Of a stretch of 36,972 nucleotides of DNA, positions 25,391 through 34,738 are shown piece after piece. Under the pieces are notes generated by a model that had not been told where the DNA came from, searched no databases, and saw only the letters and a list, made by a program, of their open reading frames with translations. The stretch is taken from positions 1 through 36,972 of the forward strand of contig NZ_PXXU01000034.1 of the NCBI RefSeq assembly GCF_003011925.2, given 5' to 3'. The translations under genes were made by a program, and so were the position numbers. Each line of letters starts with the position of its first letter. Within the stretch, counting starts at the first letter, position 1. Source of the DNA: Nitrosomonas supralitoralis. Its GTDB lineage: Bacteria; Pseudomonadota; Gammaproteobacteria; Burkholderiales; Nitrosomonadaceae.

Positions 25391-26113
25391 ATGAGCGCAA
25401 AAATACTAATCGTGGAAGATGAGGCGGCAATCCGGGAGTTGATTGTTTATAATTTGCAACAAGCGGGATACGAAGGTATTTGTGCCGAAAATGCAGAGAA
25501 AGCAATGGCGATCATCCATGAAGTATTGCCTGATTTGATTTTGCTGGATTGGATGCTGCCGAATATGACCGGAATAGAATTTGCACGAGTGCTTCGGTGT
25601 AATGAACGCACTCGCCTTATTCCGATTATTATGCTGACAGCACGAACTCAAGAAGCGGATAAGGTAACCGGCTTGGAAATAGGTGCGGACGACTACGTGA
25701 CAAAGCCTTTCTCGCCGCGTGAATTGATTGCACGAATAAATGCGGTCTTGCGTCGATTAGTCCCAGAGGCTTCAGCGCAAGTGGTTGAAATTGATGGATT
25801 GAGGCTGGATCCGGTCAATCATCGCGTCACGGACGGGAATAAACAAATTGAACTGGGTCCTACGGAGTATCGCTTGTTACATTTTATGATGTCACATACG
25901 GAACGTGTGTATTCGCGTAGTCAATTATTAGATCGAGTATGGGGCGATCATGTTTTTGTCGAAGAGCGTACTGTTGATGTGCATATCCGCCGGTTACGGA
26001 AAGCTTTGCAATGGACCGGTAAAGACAACTGGATACAAACCGTCAGAGGAGCAGGATATCGGTTCTCTGCAGTTACCGAAGTGCCCATTAAAGACTCAAA
26101 TACAGAAATATGA
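25391..26113 (+). CDS. phoB: Phosphate response regulator PhoB
   Basis: I use ATG 25391 (MSAKILIVEDEAAIREL), the usual PhoB start; an in-frame upstream ATG at 25373 would add six residues. 240 residues. Receiver domain: D10, E11, phospho-acceptor D53 in LLDWMLPNMTG, T83, K105. The C-terminal winged helix (about 135-232) contains LGPTEYRLLHFMM, SRSQLLDRVWGD and RTVDVHIRRLRKAL. Controls the phosphate-starvation response with PhoR, which follows 157 bases downstream. No pst or phoU genes are in the window, and I see no Pho box ahead of it. Confidence 0.95.
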   Translation: MSAKILIVEDEAAIRELIVYNLQQAGYEGICAENAEKAMAIIHEVLPDLILLDWMLPNMTGIEFARVLRCNERTRLIPIIMLTARTQEADKVTGLEIGADDYVTKPFSPRELIARINAVLRRLVPEASAQVVEIDGLRLDPVNHRVTDGNKQIELGPTEYRLLHFMMSHTERVYSRSQLLDRVWGDHVFVEERTVDVHIRRLRKALQWTGKDNWIQTVRGAGYRFSAVTEVPIKDSNTEI

Positions 26114-26270
26114 TTATATCCGTGCCGCATGGTGATAAGAATATAAAAGTGATTGACTTAACTGGTGATGTATATTGTTATGATTCTGCAGATTGAGTCA
26201 GTAAATTTTTAAAGTATCAATTCAAACAGAATGTTCTCAGAAAATCGGTTTAATGTAGGATTTTATTTAA

Positions 26271-27578
26271 GTGTCTGATATCTGGCGACGTTCATCAAAC
26301 ATTCTTTTTCTTGTTTTTATTGCAGCGTTACTATGGATGATTTTTGGTGCTGTGAAGGCACTGATTTTTTTCAGCGTGGCTATGTTATGGATCGCCTTTC
26401 ATCATATTCGTCATTTGGTTCTACTAGAACGCTGGTTACAGCTTTCTGACCATTCTTCTAAAAGCATCCCAGCTGGTTCTGGCGCTTGGGATGAAGTATT
26501 TGCGCATTTGGCGCGTTACGTGCGTCAGCATAGTCAGAGCCAGGAAATTCTGAGCCTTGCCTTAGAGCGGATGCAAAGTGTCACTTCTGCCATGCCCGAT
26601 GGTATTGTCATTCTCGATAAGAGTGATCGCATCGAATGGTGTAATCCCGTTGCGGAACAGCACTTAGGCATCAGTCTAGGTTTGGATATCGGTCAGCAAA
26701 TTACCTATCTTGTTAGGCAAATACCTTTTGTCGAGTATCTGGCAGCACGTCAATATAGTAAGCCATTGGTGATAAAGCAAACTAGGTTGTATGGTCAGAT
26801 TATTTCGTTGCAGTTGGTGCCTTACGGTTATAACCAGAAACTTTTGATCAGTCGAGATATTACACGTTTTGAAAAAATAGAAACGATGCGTCGTGATTTT
26901 ATTGCTAATGTCTCGCATGAATTACGCACACCGCTAACTGTTATCGGTGGGTTTCTTGAGACGCTATCCGCTGATGATAATGTTAATGCCGGTTTCAATA
27001 AGCGTGCCTTGGTGTTAATGACTGAACAAACAACTCGCATGCAGCGGTTGATTGAGGATTTATTGATTTTGTCACGTCTTGAGAATCAGCAGAATATAGT
27101 AGCCGATAAAACAGTGAATGTGGTTAGGTTGGCGCAAGATCTTTTGCAAGACGCGGAATCCCTCAGTGCAGGTCGGCATCAAATCAAATTAACCATTGCC
27201 TCGCAAGATCAACTCCTGGGGAGCGAGGAGGAATTGCGCAGTGCTTTTGGAAATTTGATCAGTAATGCGATTCGTTATACTCCCGACGGTGGCGAAATAA
27301 AGATTAGTTGGGAAAAGTACAATGATCGAGGGTTGTTTTTTGTGCAAGATAGCGGAATCGGGATTGAGTCGGAGCATATTCCGCGCTTGACAGAGCGTTT
27401 CTATCGTATTGATAACAGCCGATCAAGAGAAACGGGCGGCACAGGACTGGGATTGGCAATTGTTAAGCATGTTTTGAACAGACATGAAGCGCGTCTCGAA
27501 ATTATCAGTACGGTGGGTAAAGGCAGTCGGTTTAATATCTGGTTTCCAGCTAAGCGCTTAGTCCTTGGAAATACGTGA
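26271..27578 (+). CDS. phoR: Phosphate regulon sensor kinase PhoR
   Basis: 435 residues, starting at GTG 26271 with AGGA about 10 bases upstream. Two N-terminal membrane helices (about 10-24 and 28-44), a PAS-like sensor (about 97-190), and a HisKA domain with phosphorylated H216 in FIANVSHELRTPL. The ATPase domain has N box NLISNAIRYTPDGG (about 329-342), G1 DSGIGIE and G2 GGTGLGLAIVKH. It phosphorylates and dephosphorylates PhoB according to phosphate supply. A large periplasmic domain is absent, as is normal for PhoR. Confidence 0.95.
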   Translation: MSDIWRRSSNILFLVFIAALLWMIFGAVKALIFFSVAMLWIAFHHIRHLVLLERWLQLSDHSSKSIPAGSGAWDEVFAHLARYVRQHSQSQEILSLALERMQSVTSAMPDGIVILDKSDRIEWCNPVAEQHLGISLGLDIGQQITYLVRQIPFVEYLAARQYSKPLVIKQTRLYGQIISLQLVPYGYNQKLLISRDITRFEKIETMRRDFIANVSHELRTPLTVIGGFLETLSADDNVNAGFNKRALVLMTEQTTRMQRLIEDLLILSRLENQQNIVADKTVNVVRLAQDLLQDAESLSAGRHQIKLTIASQDQLLGSEEELRSAFGNLISNAIRYTPDGGEIKISWEKYNDRGLFFVQDSGIGIESEHIPRLTERFYRIDNSRSRETGGTGLGLAIVKHVLNRHEARLEIISTVGKGSRFNIWFPAKRLVLGNT

Positions 27579-27663
27579 ACGTGATGAAAAAATATTCATG
27601 AAGGGATCATGGTGCTGAGTATATTAAAATAATAATCAACTAAATGAAAAATCGATAGTTGAA

Positions 27664-27695
27664 TAAAAAACAGCCGTCTAATTTCTGACGGCTGT
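27664..27695 (-). terminator. Terminator for the minus-strand small exported protein gene
   Basis: ACAGCCGTC (27670-27678) pairs with GACGGCTGT (27687-27695). Read on the minus strand, TTTTTTATTC follows the stem, the normal order for the gene at 27743-28126. It could also stop phoR readthrough. Confidence 0.85.
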
Positions 27696-27742
27696 GAGCT
27701 CTCTATTGGATCCTTGCAGATCCTACCGCGTGGTTTCTGAAA

Positions 27743-28126
27743 TCATCTGATTACTGATGTATCTTGATCTAGATTAATTCTGGCCTTGTTTATGGCTGAA
27801 TTATCATGCCCCATTAGCATTTCTCTATGCAGTTCTGCATTATTCATGCTTTCTTCCAACACTGCCTCGTATTCGCGAATATTCGCGACTGTATGCGACC
27901 TGAAATCTTGACCTTGTCTACCATAGTAATATGGATGCATTTCATACTCTTCGAGTGCTGCTTTATTTTGTTGTAATTTTGCTTCGGTTTCCTTAGCAAT
28001 AATTTCATAATATTCTGCCAATGCAGTATGATTGCTGTCATCAATACCTTCCACTGCGAATACTGACGAAGCAGTAAAACTTAACGCCAAAGTTAATATT
28101 AATCGTAGGGATTTTTGCGTTTTCAT
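27743..28126 (-). CDS. Small exported helical protein of unknown function
   Basis: 127 residues. The signal peptide (hydrophobic about 8-22) has a clear cleavage after VFA (about 24). The mature part is charged and helical, with EYYEIIAKETEAKLQQNKAALEEYE, then HPYYYGRQGQDFRSHT and NIREYEAVLEESM. The HP-YYYGRQGQD-SH segment between two helices looks like the conserved core. The protein is probably periplasmic. No named family recognised. It has its own terminator and a TCCTCC-complement ribosome site (GGAGGAAC on the minus strand). Confidence 0.75.
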   Translation of the reverse strand: MKTQKSLRLILTLALSFTASSVFAVEGIDDSNHTALAEYYEIIAKETEAKLQQNKAALEEYEMHPYYYGRQGQDFRSHTVANIREYEAVLEESMNNAELHREMLMGHDNSAINKARINLDQDTSVIR

Positions 28127-28210
28127 GGTCAGTTCCTCCAGCGAGTATGATTGACATCATAATAGCCGCACTTCGTGTAAGAAGTATATTGGGGAAACCC
28201 TGTTTTTCAA

Positions 28211-28243
28211 CTAATGGAAACCATTAGATGTCAAACATCTAAT
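28211..28243. repeat. Two overlapping inverted repeats at the end of lgt
   Basis: CTAATGG AAA CCATTAG (28211-28227) and ATTAGATG TCAAA CATCTAAT (28223-28243) share five bases, so only one hairpin can form at a time. The second covers the lgt stop codon. No T tract on the minus strand. Confidence 0.5.
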
Positions 28244-29066
28244 TCTTCTTGCGTTTTCGTGAGTTGATACCTGGCTCAGCATGACTGGTATGGTGTTTTG
28301 ACCACATAATTGCTGTTATTCCCGCCAGAATCATTGGAATCGAAAGCCATTGCCCCATTGTAATCCCTAAAGTCAGTACGCCCATGAAGCCGTCTTCCGG
28401 CTCACGGAAAAATTCCGCGAATGAACGTAAAACTCCATAGCCAATCATAAAAGCGCCAGTAATTGCGCCGGTTGCGCGTGGTTTGGCTGAATAAATCCAG
28501 ACGAAAATGAACAATACAACGCCTTCAAGCGCAAATTGATACAACTGAGAAGGATGCCTGGGGAGTTCGTCAACATATGGGAAAACCATGCCCCACGGAA
28601 CGTCGGTGGGTCGCCCCCATAACTCACCATTGATGAAATTTCCAATGCGCCCTGCGGCTAATCCAGGCGGAATCAAAGGAACTACAAAATCAGTTACTGC
28701 AAGCCATGGTAATTTATATTTGCGGGAGAGCAATATCATCGCAACGAAGACACCTAGAAAACCACCATGAAATGACATGCCGCCTTCCCAGATAGCGAAA
28801 ATATGTAGTGGATGATCCAGATAATAACCGAATTGATAGAATAGTACATGCCCCAATCTTCCGCCTAGAACAACACCAAGCATGCCGTAAAATAGCGCAT
28901 CGTCAAGCATTTCATAGGTAAATGCGGTACGAGGATTGTGCTTGATGCGATATCGCCCGAGCAAAATGAATAACATAAAACCAAGCAAGTACATCAATCC
29001 ATACCAATGCACGGAAAGTGGTCCTATTGAGACGGCAACTGGATCAATTTGCGGGTGAACGAGCAT
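28239..29066 (-). CDS. lgt: Prolipoprotein diacylglyceryl transferase
   Basis: 275 residues, an inner-membrane enzyme that adds diacylglycerol to the lipobox cysteine of prolipoproteins. Seven hydrophobic segments, with the family signature [18 protein letters not shown] (about 133-150), the HGGFLG motif (about 103-108), and SVHWYGLMY near the start. The C-terminus ends in a basic tail (NSRKRKKN). Divergent from ilvD. Confidence 0.97.
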   Translation of the reverse strand: MLVHPQIDPVAVSIGPLSVHWYGLMYLLGFMLFILLGRYRIKHNPRTAFTYEMLDDALFYGMLGVVLGGRLGHVLFYQFGYYLDHPLHIFAIWEGGMSFHGGFLGVFVAMILLSRKYKLPWLAVTDFVVPLIPPGLAAGRIGNFINGELWGRPTDVPWGMVFPYVDELPRHPSQLYQFALEGVVLFIFVWIYSAKPRATGAITGAFMIGYGVLRSFAEFFREPEDGFMGVLTLGITMGQWLSIPMILAGITAIMWSKHHTSHAEPGINSRKRKKN

Positions 29067-29102
29067 AGTTTCGGCCTTATTTGCGGTAAAATATCGGGCA
29101 TT

Positions 29103-29121
29103 ATACCAATTGCATTGGTAT
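29103..29121. promoter_or_regulatory. Palindrome between lgt and ilvD
   Basis: ATACCAAT TGC ATTGGTAT has perfect 8-base arms and lies 44-63 bases before the ilvD ATG and 36 bases ahead of lgt. It is a good candidate operator for either gene; the regulator is unknown. Confidence 0.5.
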
Positions 29122-29165
29122 ACACCGTGCCATAAATTATATTTTTATCTCATTCAGGAGCAAGC

Positions 29166-30839
29166 ATGCCAGATAATAAACGTAGTCGGGCTATTACCCA
29201 AGGTACGCAACACGCGCCCAGTCGTGCTATGTTGCGTGCAGTCGGTTTTGACGATGGGGATTTTAATAAGCCTATTGTGGGAGTTGCCAATGGTTATTCC
29301 ACGATTACGCCTTGTAATAAAGGATTGAACGAACTGTCGTTAAAAGCCGAATCGGCATTAAAACATGCAGGTGCCATGCCACAGATGTTCGGTACCATTA
29401 CGGTCTCGGACGGGATTTCGATGGGAACAGAGGGCATGAAGTATTCTCTGGTTTCGCGCGAAGTTATTGCCGATTCGATTGAAACCTGTGTGCAGGCGGA
29501 GAGTATGGATGGCGTGATTGCTATCGGCGGTTGCGATAAAAATATGCCAGGCGCGATGATCGCAATTGCACGCATGAATGTGCCGGCTATTTTTGTCTAT
29601 GGTGGCACGATTAAGCCAGGGCATTATAAAAATCAGGATCTGACCATCGTCAGCGTATTTGAAGCGGTAGGGCAGCACAGCGCGCATAAAATCGATGACG
29701 AAGAATTGCTGCAGATTGAGCGTCATGCTTGCCCAGGTGCCGGTTCTTGCGGTGGCATGTTTACTGCCAATACAATGTCGTCCGCTTTTGAAGCGATGGG
29801 GATGAGCTTGCCATATTCTTCCACCATGTCGGCTGAAGACGATGATAAATTGATCAGTGCCGGGCAATCTGCTGAGGTATTGGTTAATGCCATCAAAAAA
29901 CAAATTCTGCCGCGCGATATTATCACGCGTAAATCGATCGAAAATGCTGTTGCGGTGATTATGGCAGTGGGCGGGTCTACTAATGCCATACTGCATTTCT
30001 TAGCGATTGCACATGCTGCCGAAGTTAAGTGGAGCATTGATGATTTCGAGCGGATACGTGGCAAAGTGCCGGTATTGTGTGATTTGAAGCCTTCTGGACG
30101 CTATGTGACTGCTGATCTGCATCAAGCGGGCGGTATTCCACAAGTGATGAAAATGTTGCTGAATCATGGATTGTTACACGAGGATTGCATCACGATCAGT
30201 GGGCAAACCATTGCAGAAGTGTTGGAAGCCATCCCGGATTTGCCACGTAACGATCAGAATGTGATTCGCCAATGGGACAATCCGATGTATACGCAAGGGC
30301 ATCTCGCTATTTTAAAAGGTAACTTATCAACTGAAGGGTGTGTGGCAAAAATTTCCGGTATTAAGAATCCACAGATTACCGGCCCCGCGCGTGTATTTGA
30401 ATCGGAAGAGACTTGTATGGCAGCGATTTTGGCGCGTGAAATTCAAGCCGGCGATGTAGTGGTGATTCGTTATGAGGGCCCTAGAGGTGGTCCGGGTATG
30501 CGCGAAATGCTTTCGCCGACTTCCGCCTTAATTGGCGAAGGTTTGGGAGATTCCGTCGGATTGATAACTGATGGTCGTTTTTCCGGAGGTACTTACGGTA
30601 TGGTGGTCGGACACGTGGCGCCGGAAGCTTTTGTCGGCGGAACCATTGCGTTAGTGCAGGAGGGGGACTCAATTACCATTGATGCTGAACAGCGATTGTT
30701 GCAATTGAATGTCCCTGATGATGTGCTTGCGCAGCGGCGTGCATCATGGCAACCACCACAGCCACGTTATTCGCGCGGGGTACTTGCTAAATATGCGAAA
30801 CTGGTATCAAGTGCTAGCGCAGGAGCAATAACGGATTAA
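29166..30839 (+). CDS. ilvD: Dihydroxy-acid dehydratase
   Basis: 557 residues, the Fe-S dehydratase that forms the 2-keto acid precursors of valine, isoleucine and leucine. Cluster and metal motifs: [13 protein letters not shown] (about 120-132), [17 protein letters not shown] (about 192-208) and [15 protein letters not shown] (about 435-449). The late [16 protein letters not shown] is also typical. AGGAG at 29156-29160 precedes the ATG. It is a complete single gene, and no attenuator leader was seen. Confidence 0.97.
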   Translation: MPDNKRSRAITQGTQHAPSRAMLRAVGFDDGDFNKPIVGVANGYSTITPCNKGLNELSLKAESALKHAGAMPQMFGTITVSDGISMGTEGMKYSLVSREVIADSIETCVQAESMDGVIAIGGCDKNMPGAMIAIARMNVPAIFVYGGTIKPGHYKNQDLTIVSVFEAVGQHSAHKIDDEELLQIERHACPGAGSCGGMFTANTMSSAFEAMGMSLPYSSTMSAEDDDKLISAGQSAEVLVNAIKKQILPRDIITRKSIENAVAVIMAVGGSTNAILHFLAIAHAAEVKWSIDDFERIRGKVPVLCDLKPSGRYVTADLHQAGGIPQVMKMLLNHGLLHEDCITISGQTIAEVLEAIPDLPRNDQNVIRQWDNPMYTQGHLAILKGNLSTEGCVAKISGIKNPQITGPARVFESEETCMAAILAREIQAGDVVVIRYEGPRGGPGMREMLSPTSALIGEGLGDSVGLITDGRFSGGTYGMVVGHVAPEAFVGGTIALVQEGDSITIDAEQRLLQLNVPDDVLAQRRASWQPPQPRYSRGVLAKYAKLVSSASAGAITD

Positions 30840-31076
30840 TCCTTTGCATTATTGCGAATTTTGTCGAAGCTTTTTATAACTGAGCTGGAACTAAATAATT
30901 TATCCTAAAGTCTTAGCAAGGCAGTATTATCAGAATTTGTAGTTGGAATGATAAGTATGTGAGGATATAGAGCAACAGATGGGATATTGAAGATCACTTA
31001 CTTAAAGGAATTGCTGCAAGTCTGTAAAGTTCGAGTTAGAATAACAGCTCATTTATAATTTTAATAAGGAAGAGAT

Positions 31077-31388
31077 ATGAAAAATGTATTAATTGGAGCA
31101 GTAGTTGTGTCTGCCTTTTTCTTAGCGGGTGTTGCGCAAGCAGACGCCGATTTGGCAAAAAACAGCGGTTGTTTGAATTGCCATAATGTTGATACAAAGT
31201 TGGTTGGTCCAGCTCTGAAAGATGTTGCTGCTAAGTATGCAGATCAAGCCGATGCATCTGCATATCTAGCAGAAAAGATTTTAAAAGGAAGTAATGGTGT
31301 CTGGGGCCCGATCCCAATGCCGCCAAATGCTAATGTTAGCCCAGAAAATGCTAAAGTGTTAGCTGATTTTATCCTGACACTGAAGTAA
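31077..31388 (+). CDS. Cytochrome c-552
   Basis: 103 residues. Signal peptide with cleavage after AQA (residue 22) leaves a mature cytochrome of 81 residues. The haem site is CLNCH (C32, C35, H36); the sixth ligand is M81 in IPMPPN. The mature sequence, from DADLAKNSGC through VGPALKDVAAKYAD and GVWGPIPMPPNANVS to ADFILTLK, closely follows the well-known Nitrosomonas europaea cytochrome c-552. It carries electrons in the periplasm, for example from cytochrome c-554/cM552 routes to terminal oxidases. Single gene with AAGGAAGAG before the ATG and a strong terminator behind. Confidence 0.95.
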   Translation: MKNVLIGAVVVSAFFLAGVAQADADLAKNSGCLNCHNVDTKLVGPALKDVAAKYADQADASAYLAEKILKGSNGVWGPIPMPPNANVSPENAKVLADFILTLK

Positions 31389-31406
31389 TAAGCATTCAGA
31401 ATTCAG

Positions 31407-31440
31407 AAAAGCCGACGCCTAACAGCGTCGGCTTTTTGTT
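31407..31440 (+). terminator. Terminator of the cytochrome c-552 gene
   Basis: AAAAGCCGACGC (31407-31418) pairs with GCGTCGGCTTTT (31425-31436) around CTAACA, and TTTTTGTTT follows the stem core. It ends 35 bases before the next start codon. Confidence 0.92.
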
Positions 31441-31474
31441 TGCAGAAAATTTTTATTATTGCAGTGGAGTAACG

Positions 31475-31891
31475 ATGGAGTCTCGTATTAAATGGAAAGG
31501 TAATGTCAGTTTCCTGGCCGAGTCCGGCAGTGGTCATTCTATATTGATGGACGGCGCACCTGAAGCAGGTGGTCAGAATCAGGGGCCACGTCCAATGGAA
31601 ATGCTGTTGATGGGGCTAGGCGGTTGCACTACATTCGATGTGGTGCTGATTCTGAAAAAAAGTCGACAGGAGATTACTGATTGTGTAGTGGAAATTGCGG
31701 CCGAGCGTGCGCTTGTTGATCCTAAGGTATTTACCCATATTCATTTGCATTTTATTATCACGGGTAATAATTTGAAGCAACTCCAGGTCGAGCGTGCGAT
31801 TAATTTATCATCTGAGAAATATTGCTCTGCTTCAATTATGCTTAAGCAGACTGTTAAGATAACGCATGATTTCGAGATTATTAATACCTAG
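31475..31891 (+). CDS. OsmC family protein (YhfA-like)
   Basis: I place the start at ATG 31475 (MESRIKWKG), with GGAG at 31466-31469. The frame extends upstream only into the terminator of the cytochrome gene. 138 residues. The two family cysteines are in GLGGCTTFDVV (about 49-59) and SSEKYCSASIML (about 110-121), the redox pair of OsmC/Ohr-type thiol peroxidases. The sequence is closest to the YhfA branch, whose substrate is poorly known. Convergent with lipA. Confidence 0.9.
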   Translation: MESRIKWKGNVSFLAESGSGHSILMDGAPEAGGQNQGPRPMEMLLMGLGGCTTFDVVLILKKSRQEITDCVVEIAAERALVDPKVFTHIHLHFIITGNNLKQLQVERAINLSSEKYCSASIMLKQTVKITHDFEIINT

Positions 31892-31904
31892 CTCCAGCTA
31901 TAAA

Positions 31905-31927
31905 ATAATCGTATAAAAACTTATACG
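31905..31927 (-). terminator. Probable terminator of lipA
   Basis: CGTATAA (31910-31916) and TTATACG (31921-31927) form a 7-bp stem. On the minus strand it follows the lipA stop at once and is trailed by ATTATTTTATAG, a weak U-rich tail. Confidence 0.55.
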
Positions 31928-31928
31928 G

Positions 31929-32873
31929 CTAAAGTAACCCAGATTCATGCGCTTGCTGATCGGCGTGATAACTGGAGCGCACCATTGGGCCACAGGCGGC
32001 ATGACTAAATCCCATTGCAAATGCTGCTTGCTCGAATGCTTTGAATCCTTCGGGCGTGACATAACGCATTACTGGCAAATGACCGATACTGGGCTGTAAA
32101 TATTGACCGATGGTTAACATCTCCACATTATGTGCGCGCAAATCGTACAATACTTCCATGATTTCGTCATCTGTTTCTCCTAGACCTAACATCAGACCTG
32201 ATTTTGTCGGGATATGAGGAAAATCTGTTTTAAAGTCTTTTAGCAATTTCAATGAGTTTGCATAATCTGCGCCGGGCCGACACTGCTTATATAATCTTGG
32301 TACGGTTTCGAGGTTATGGTTTAAAACATCCGGTGGGCAAGCCGTGAGTTTCTCCAGCGCAATTTCCAAACGACCTCTAAAATCAGGGACCAGGGTTTCG
32401 ATCTTGGTATTTGGTGAATGAGTACGTATTTCGCGAATACAATCGACGAAGTGCTGCGCGCCGCCGTCGCGTAAATCGTCACGATCCACACTGGTAATCA
32501 CTACATATTTCAATCGCATTGCAGCAATTGATTGCGCCAGATGTAACGGTTCATCGGCATCGGGAGGCTTGGGTCTGCCGTGCGCGACATCACAGAAAGG
32601 ACAGCGTCGTGTACATAAGTCGCCTAAAATCATAAAAGTTGCCGTTCCTTTTCCAAAGCATTCGCCAATATTGGGGCATGACGCTTCTTCACAGACCGTA
32701 TGAAGCTTATGTTCGCGCAATAGTCGCTTAACTTCGTAATAGCTTTCACTATTGGATGAGCGAACTCGAATCCAGGAAGGTTTGCGCAGTAGATCATTGC
32801 GTGATTGCGGTGCTATTTTGACGGGATTACGTGCGGTTTTGTCAGCGCCTTTTTGCCGAGTATCAGTGGTCAT
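31929..32873 (-). CDS. lipA: Lipoyl synthase
   Basis: 314 residues, the radical SAM enzyme that inserts sulfur into octanoyl groups. The auxiliary Fe-S cluster uses C61, C66 and C72 ([12 protein letters not shown]) and the radical SAM cluster C87, C91 and C94 (CTRRCPFC). The final conserved Ser motif VRSSYHADQ is present near the C-terminus. It lies 13 bases after lipB and is the last gene of the dac-dat-DUF493-lipB-lipA series, which is kept in many betaproteobacteria. Confidence 0.97.
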   Translation of the reverse strand: MTTDTRQKGADKTARNPVKIAPQSRNDLLRKPSWIRVRSSNSESYYEVKRLLREHKLHTVCEEASCPNIGECFGKGTATFMILGDLCTRRCPFCDVAHGRPKPPDADEPLHLAQSIAAMRLKYVVITSVDRDDLRDGGAQHFVDCIREIRTHSPNTKIETLVPDFRGRLEIALEKLTACPPDVLNHNLETVPRLYKQCRPGADYANSLKLLKDFKTDFPHIPTKSGLMLGLGETDDEIMEVLYDLRAHNVEMLTIGQYLQPSIGHLPVMRYVTPEGFKAFEQAAFAMGFSHAACGPMVRSSYHADQQAHESGLL

Positions 32874-32886
32874 AATGATAAGTTGA

Positions 32887-33534
32887 TTATCCTTTAAGAA
32901 GTTTTACTTGTAATTGATCTGCTAGCTTGTTGCTTAAAATTTCTAATCCATCGGAAATACCCAGATCTTTAGTTTGTGTAACTTGCATCCCACTATAACC
33001 ACACGGATTAATGTAGGAAAATGGAGTCAGATCCATATTCACATTCAAAGCGATGCCGTGATAACAGAAATTTTTCTTGATTTTGAGCCCTAATGATGCA
33101 ATTTTAGCATTGCCAACGTAAACACCTGGCGCTTCAACTCGCCCCGTCGCATTAATGTGATAATACCTCAATAAATCGATCACAGCGCTTTCCATGTTTC
33201 TGACCAATTCGCGTACACCGAGTTTTAATCGGCGTATATCCAGCAACAGATATGCAATAATCTGTCCCGGTCCATGATAGGTGATCTGACCGCCACGATC
33301 TGTTTTTATTACACCAATGCCGTGACTGTTTAATAAATGTTCGTCCTTTCCTGCAATGCCCTGAGTAAATACGGGCGAATGCTGTAATAACCAGATTTCG
33401 TCGTGAGTTAAAGCAGTTCTGGTCTGAGTGAAATCCCTCATAGCTTGCCAGATTGGTAGATAATCCGATAGTCCGATAGTTCTGATATTAAAGTGCCGCT
33501 GTTCATGCATGGATAGTAAGTGATGGTGGTGCAT
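32887..33534 (-). CDS. lipB: Octanoyl-ACP:protein octanoyltransferase
   Basis: 215 residues, transfers octanoate from ACP to lipoyl domains for LipA. Signatures: [19 protein letters not shown] (about 79-97), catalytic Lys in [13 protein letters not shown] and catalytic Cys in INPCGYSGM. The first residues ([11 protein letters not shown]) are odd, and a later Met at residue 9 is an alternative start. Six bases separate it from the DUF493 gene, so the pair is tightly coupled. Confidence 0.96.
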   Translation of the reverse strand: MHHHHLLSMHEQRHFNIRTIGLSDYLPIWQAMRDFTQTRTALTHDEIWLLQHSPVFTQGIAGKDEHLLNSHGIGVIKTDRGGQITYHGPGQIIAYLLLDIRRLKLGVRELVRNMESAVIDLLRYYHINATGRVEAPGVYVGNAKIASLGLKIKKNFCYHGIALNVNMDLTPFSYINPCGYSGMQVTQTKDLGISDGLEILSNKLADQLQVKLLKG

Positions 33535-33540
33535 AAAGAG

Positions 33541-33807
33541 TCACAGCACTATCGCGACCATGGGATGATCGGATAATGCCTGATATAAAGAATCCAGTTG
33601 AGTTCTGGAGGTGGCTCGAATGGTGCAGGTGAGACTTAAGTAAGTACCATTCTTGCTAGTTTTGATTGCCGTAGTGGTAACATCGAAATCTGGGGCATGG
33701 TATTTAACAATCGCCAGTGTTGCTTGAGTAAAATTCTGTTGAGCTTTACCCATAATCTTAATTGGAAAATCACAAGGATACTCGATTAATGAGGCTTGTT
33801 CTGTCAT
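33541..33807 (-). CDS. ybeD: DUF493 protein (YbeD-like)
   Basis: 88 residues with the ACT-like YbeD fold: LIEYPCDFPIKIMGKAQ (about 6-22), a helix with FTQATLAIV, NGTYLSLTCTIRATSRTQLDSLYQAL and HPMVAIVL at the end. Possibly a small regulatory domain, function not established. It is conserved immediately ahead of lipB in many proteobacteria, suggesting a link to lipoate metabolism. Confidence 0.92.
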   Translation of the reverse strand: MTEQASLIEYPCDFPIKIMGKAQQNFTQATLAIVKYHAPDFDVTTTAIKTSKNGTYLSLTCTIRATSRTQLDSLYQALSDHPMVAIVL

Positions 33808-33838
33808 AACTGAAAATTAAATATAACTTGAATTTAAA

Positions 33839-34708
33839 TCAATTTGTTAATCGATTTGTGACTTGCTCACGCATGCGAGTCGCTTTATATTCTTGATAAA
33901 GTGCATGCAAACGTTTGAATAATTCTCCCGGTTTCCCATCTCCCACGGGTTTGTTGCCTAATAACGTGATCGGCATGATTTCTTTGGTCGACGATGTCAG
34001 CAGAATTTCGTCAGCTATACTTACCTCTGTTTCAGTAATTTCTCTGATTTCATAGGGAATTTGATTGTCTTCTGCTAATTCAAGCACCACATCATATGTG
34101 ATTCCAGGCAGCATCAGATTGCTTTTGGGGGGTGCTAATAGAATCTCTTCCTTAACTATGAAAATGTTACTTGCGGCACCCTCAGTCAGAAATCCATTTC
34201 TGAACAAGATAGTTTCGACTGCATGCACATCCACCGCCAGTTGACGCAACAATACGTTGGGTAGCAAAGAAATAGCTTTGACATCACAGCGGATCCAGCG
34301 GTTATCGACAGCTGTAATAGCTGACGCACCACTTTTAAGTAATTCTTGAGATGGCTGCAGCAGCGGATTGCTCATAATAAAAATAGTGGGGAGAACATTC
34401 TCAGGAAAAGCATGATCACGCTTAGCGACCCCGCGCGTGATGTGCAGATATAGATATTGGTCTTCCCCCTCATTATTGATAATGACCTGTTCTAAAATCT
34501 TTTTCCATACATCATTACTGAATGGATTATTCAAGCGAATGCCATCCAGACTGTGTTGTAGTCGTTTAAGATGCGCAGTAAGTCGGAAAGGTTGGCGTGA
34601 ATACACCGGTATAACCTCATACACGCCATCACCAAAAATAAAACCACGATCCAGCACAGGAACAAATGCTTCTTCGATGGGCATAAACTTGCCGTTCAGA
34701 TATATCAT
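33839..34708 (-). CDS. dat: D-amino-acid aminotransferase (class IV)
   Basis: 289 residues, a fold-type IV PLP enzyme. VLDRGFIFGDGVYEVIPVY (18-36) is the classic N-terminal motif; the PLP lysine is K144 in CDVKAISLLPNVLLR, as in D-alanine transaminase. LTEGAASNIFIV binds the PLP phosphate. It interconverts D-alanine and D-glutamate, feeding the cell wall, which fits its place just downstream of the carboxypeptidase. A branched-chain or 4-amino-4-deoxychorismate role is less likely. Confidence 0.9.
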   Translation of the reverse strand: MIYLNGKFMPIEEAFVPVLDRGFIFGDGVYEVIPVYSRQPFRLTAHLKRLQHSLDGIRLNNPFSNDVWKKILEQVIINNEGEDQYLYLHITRGVAKRDHAFPENVLPTIFIMSNPLLQPSQELLKSGASAITAVDNRWIRCDVKAISLLPNVLLRQLAVDVHAVETILFRNGFLTEGAASNIFIVKEEILLAPPKSNLMLPGITYDVVLELAEDNQIPYEIREITETEVSIADEILLTSSTKEIMPITLLGNKPVGDGKPGELFKRLHALYQEYKATRMREQVTNRLTN

Positions 34709-34738
34709 GAGAGATTCTTTTGTCGATTTAAGTTGGGA

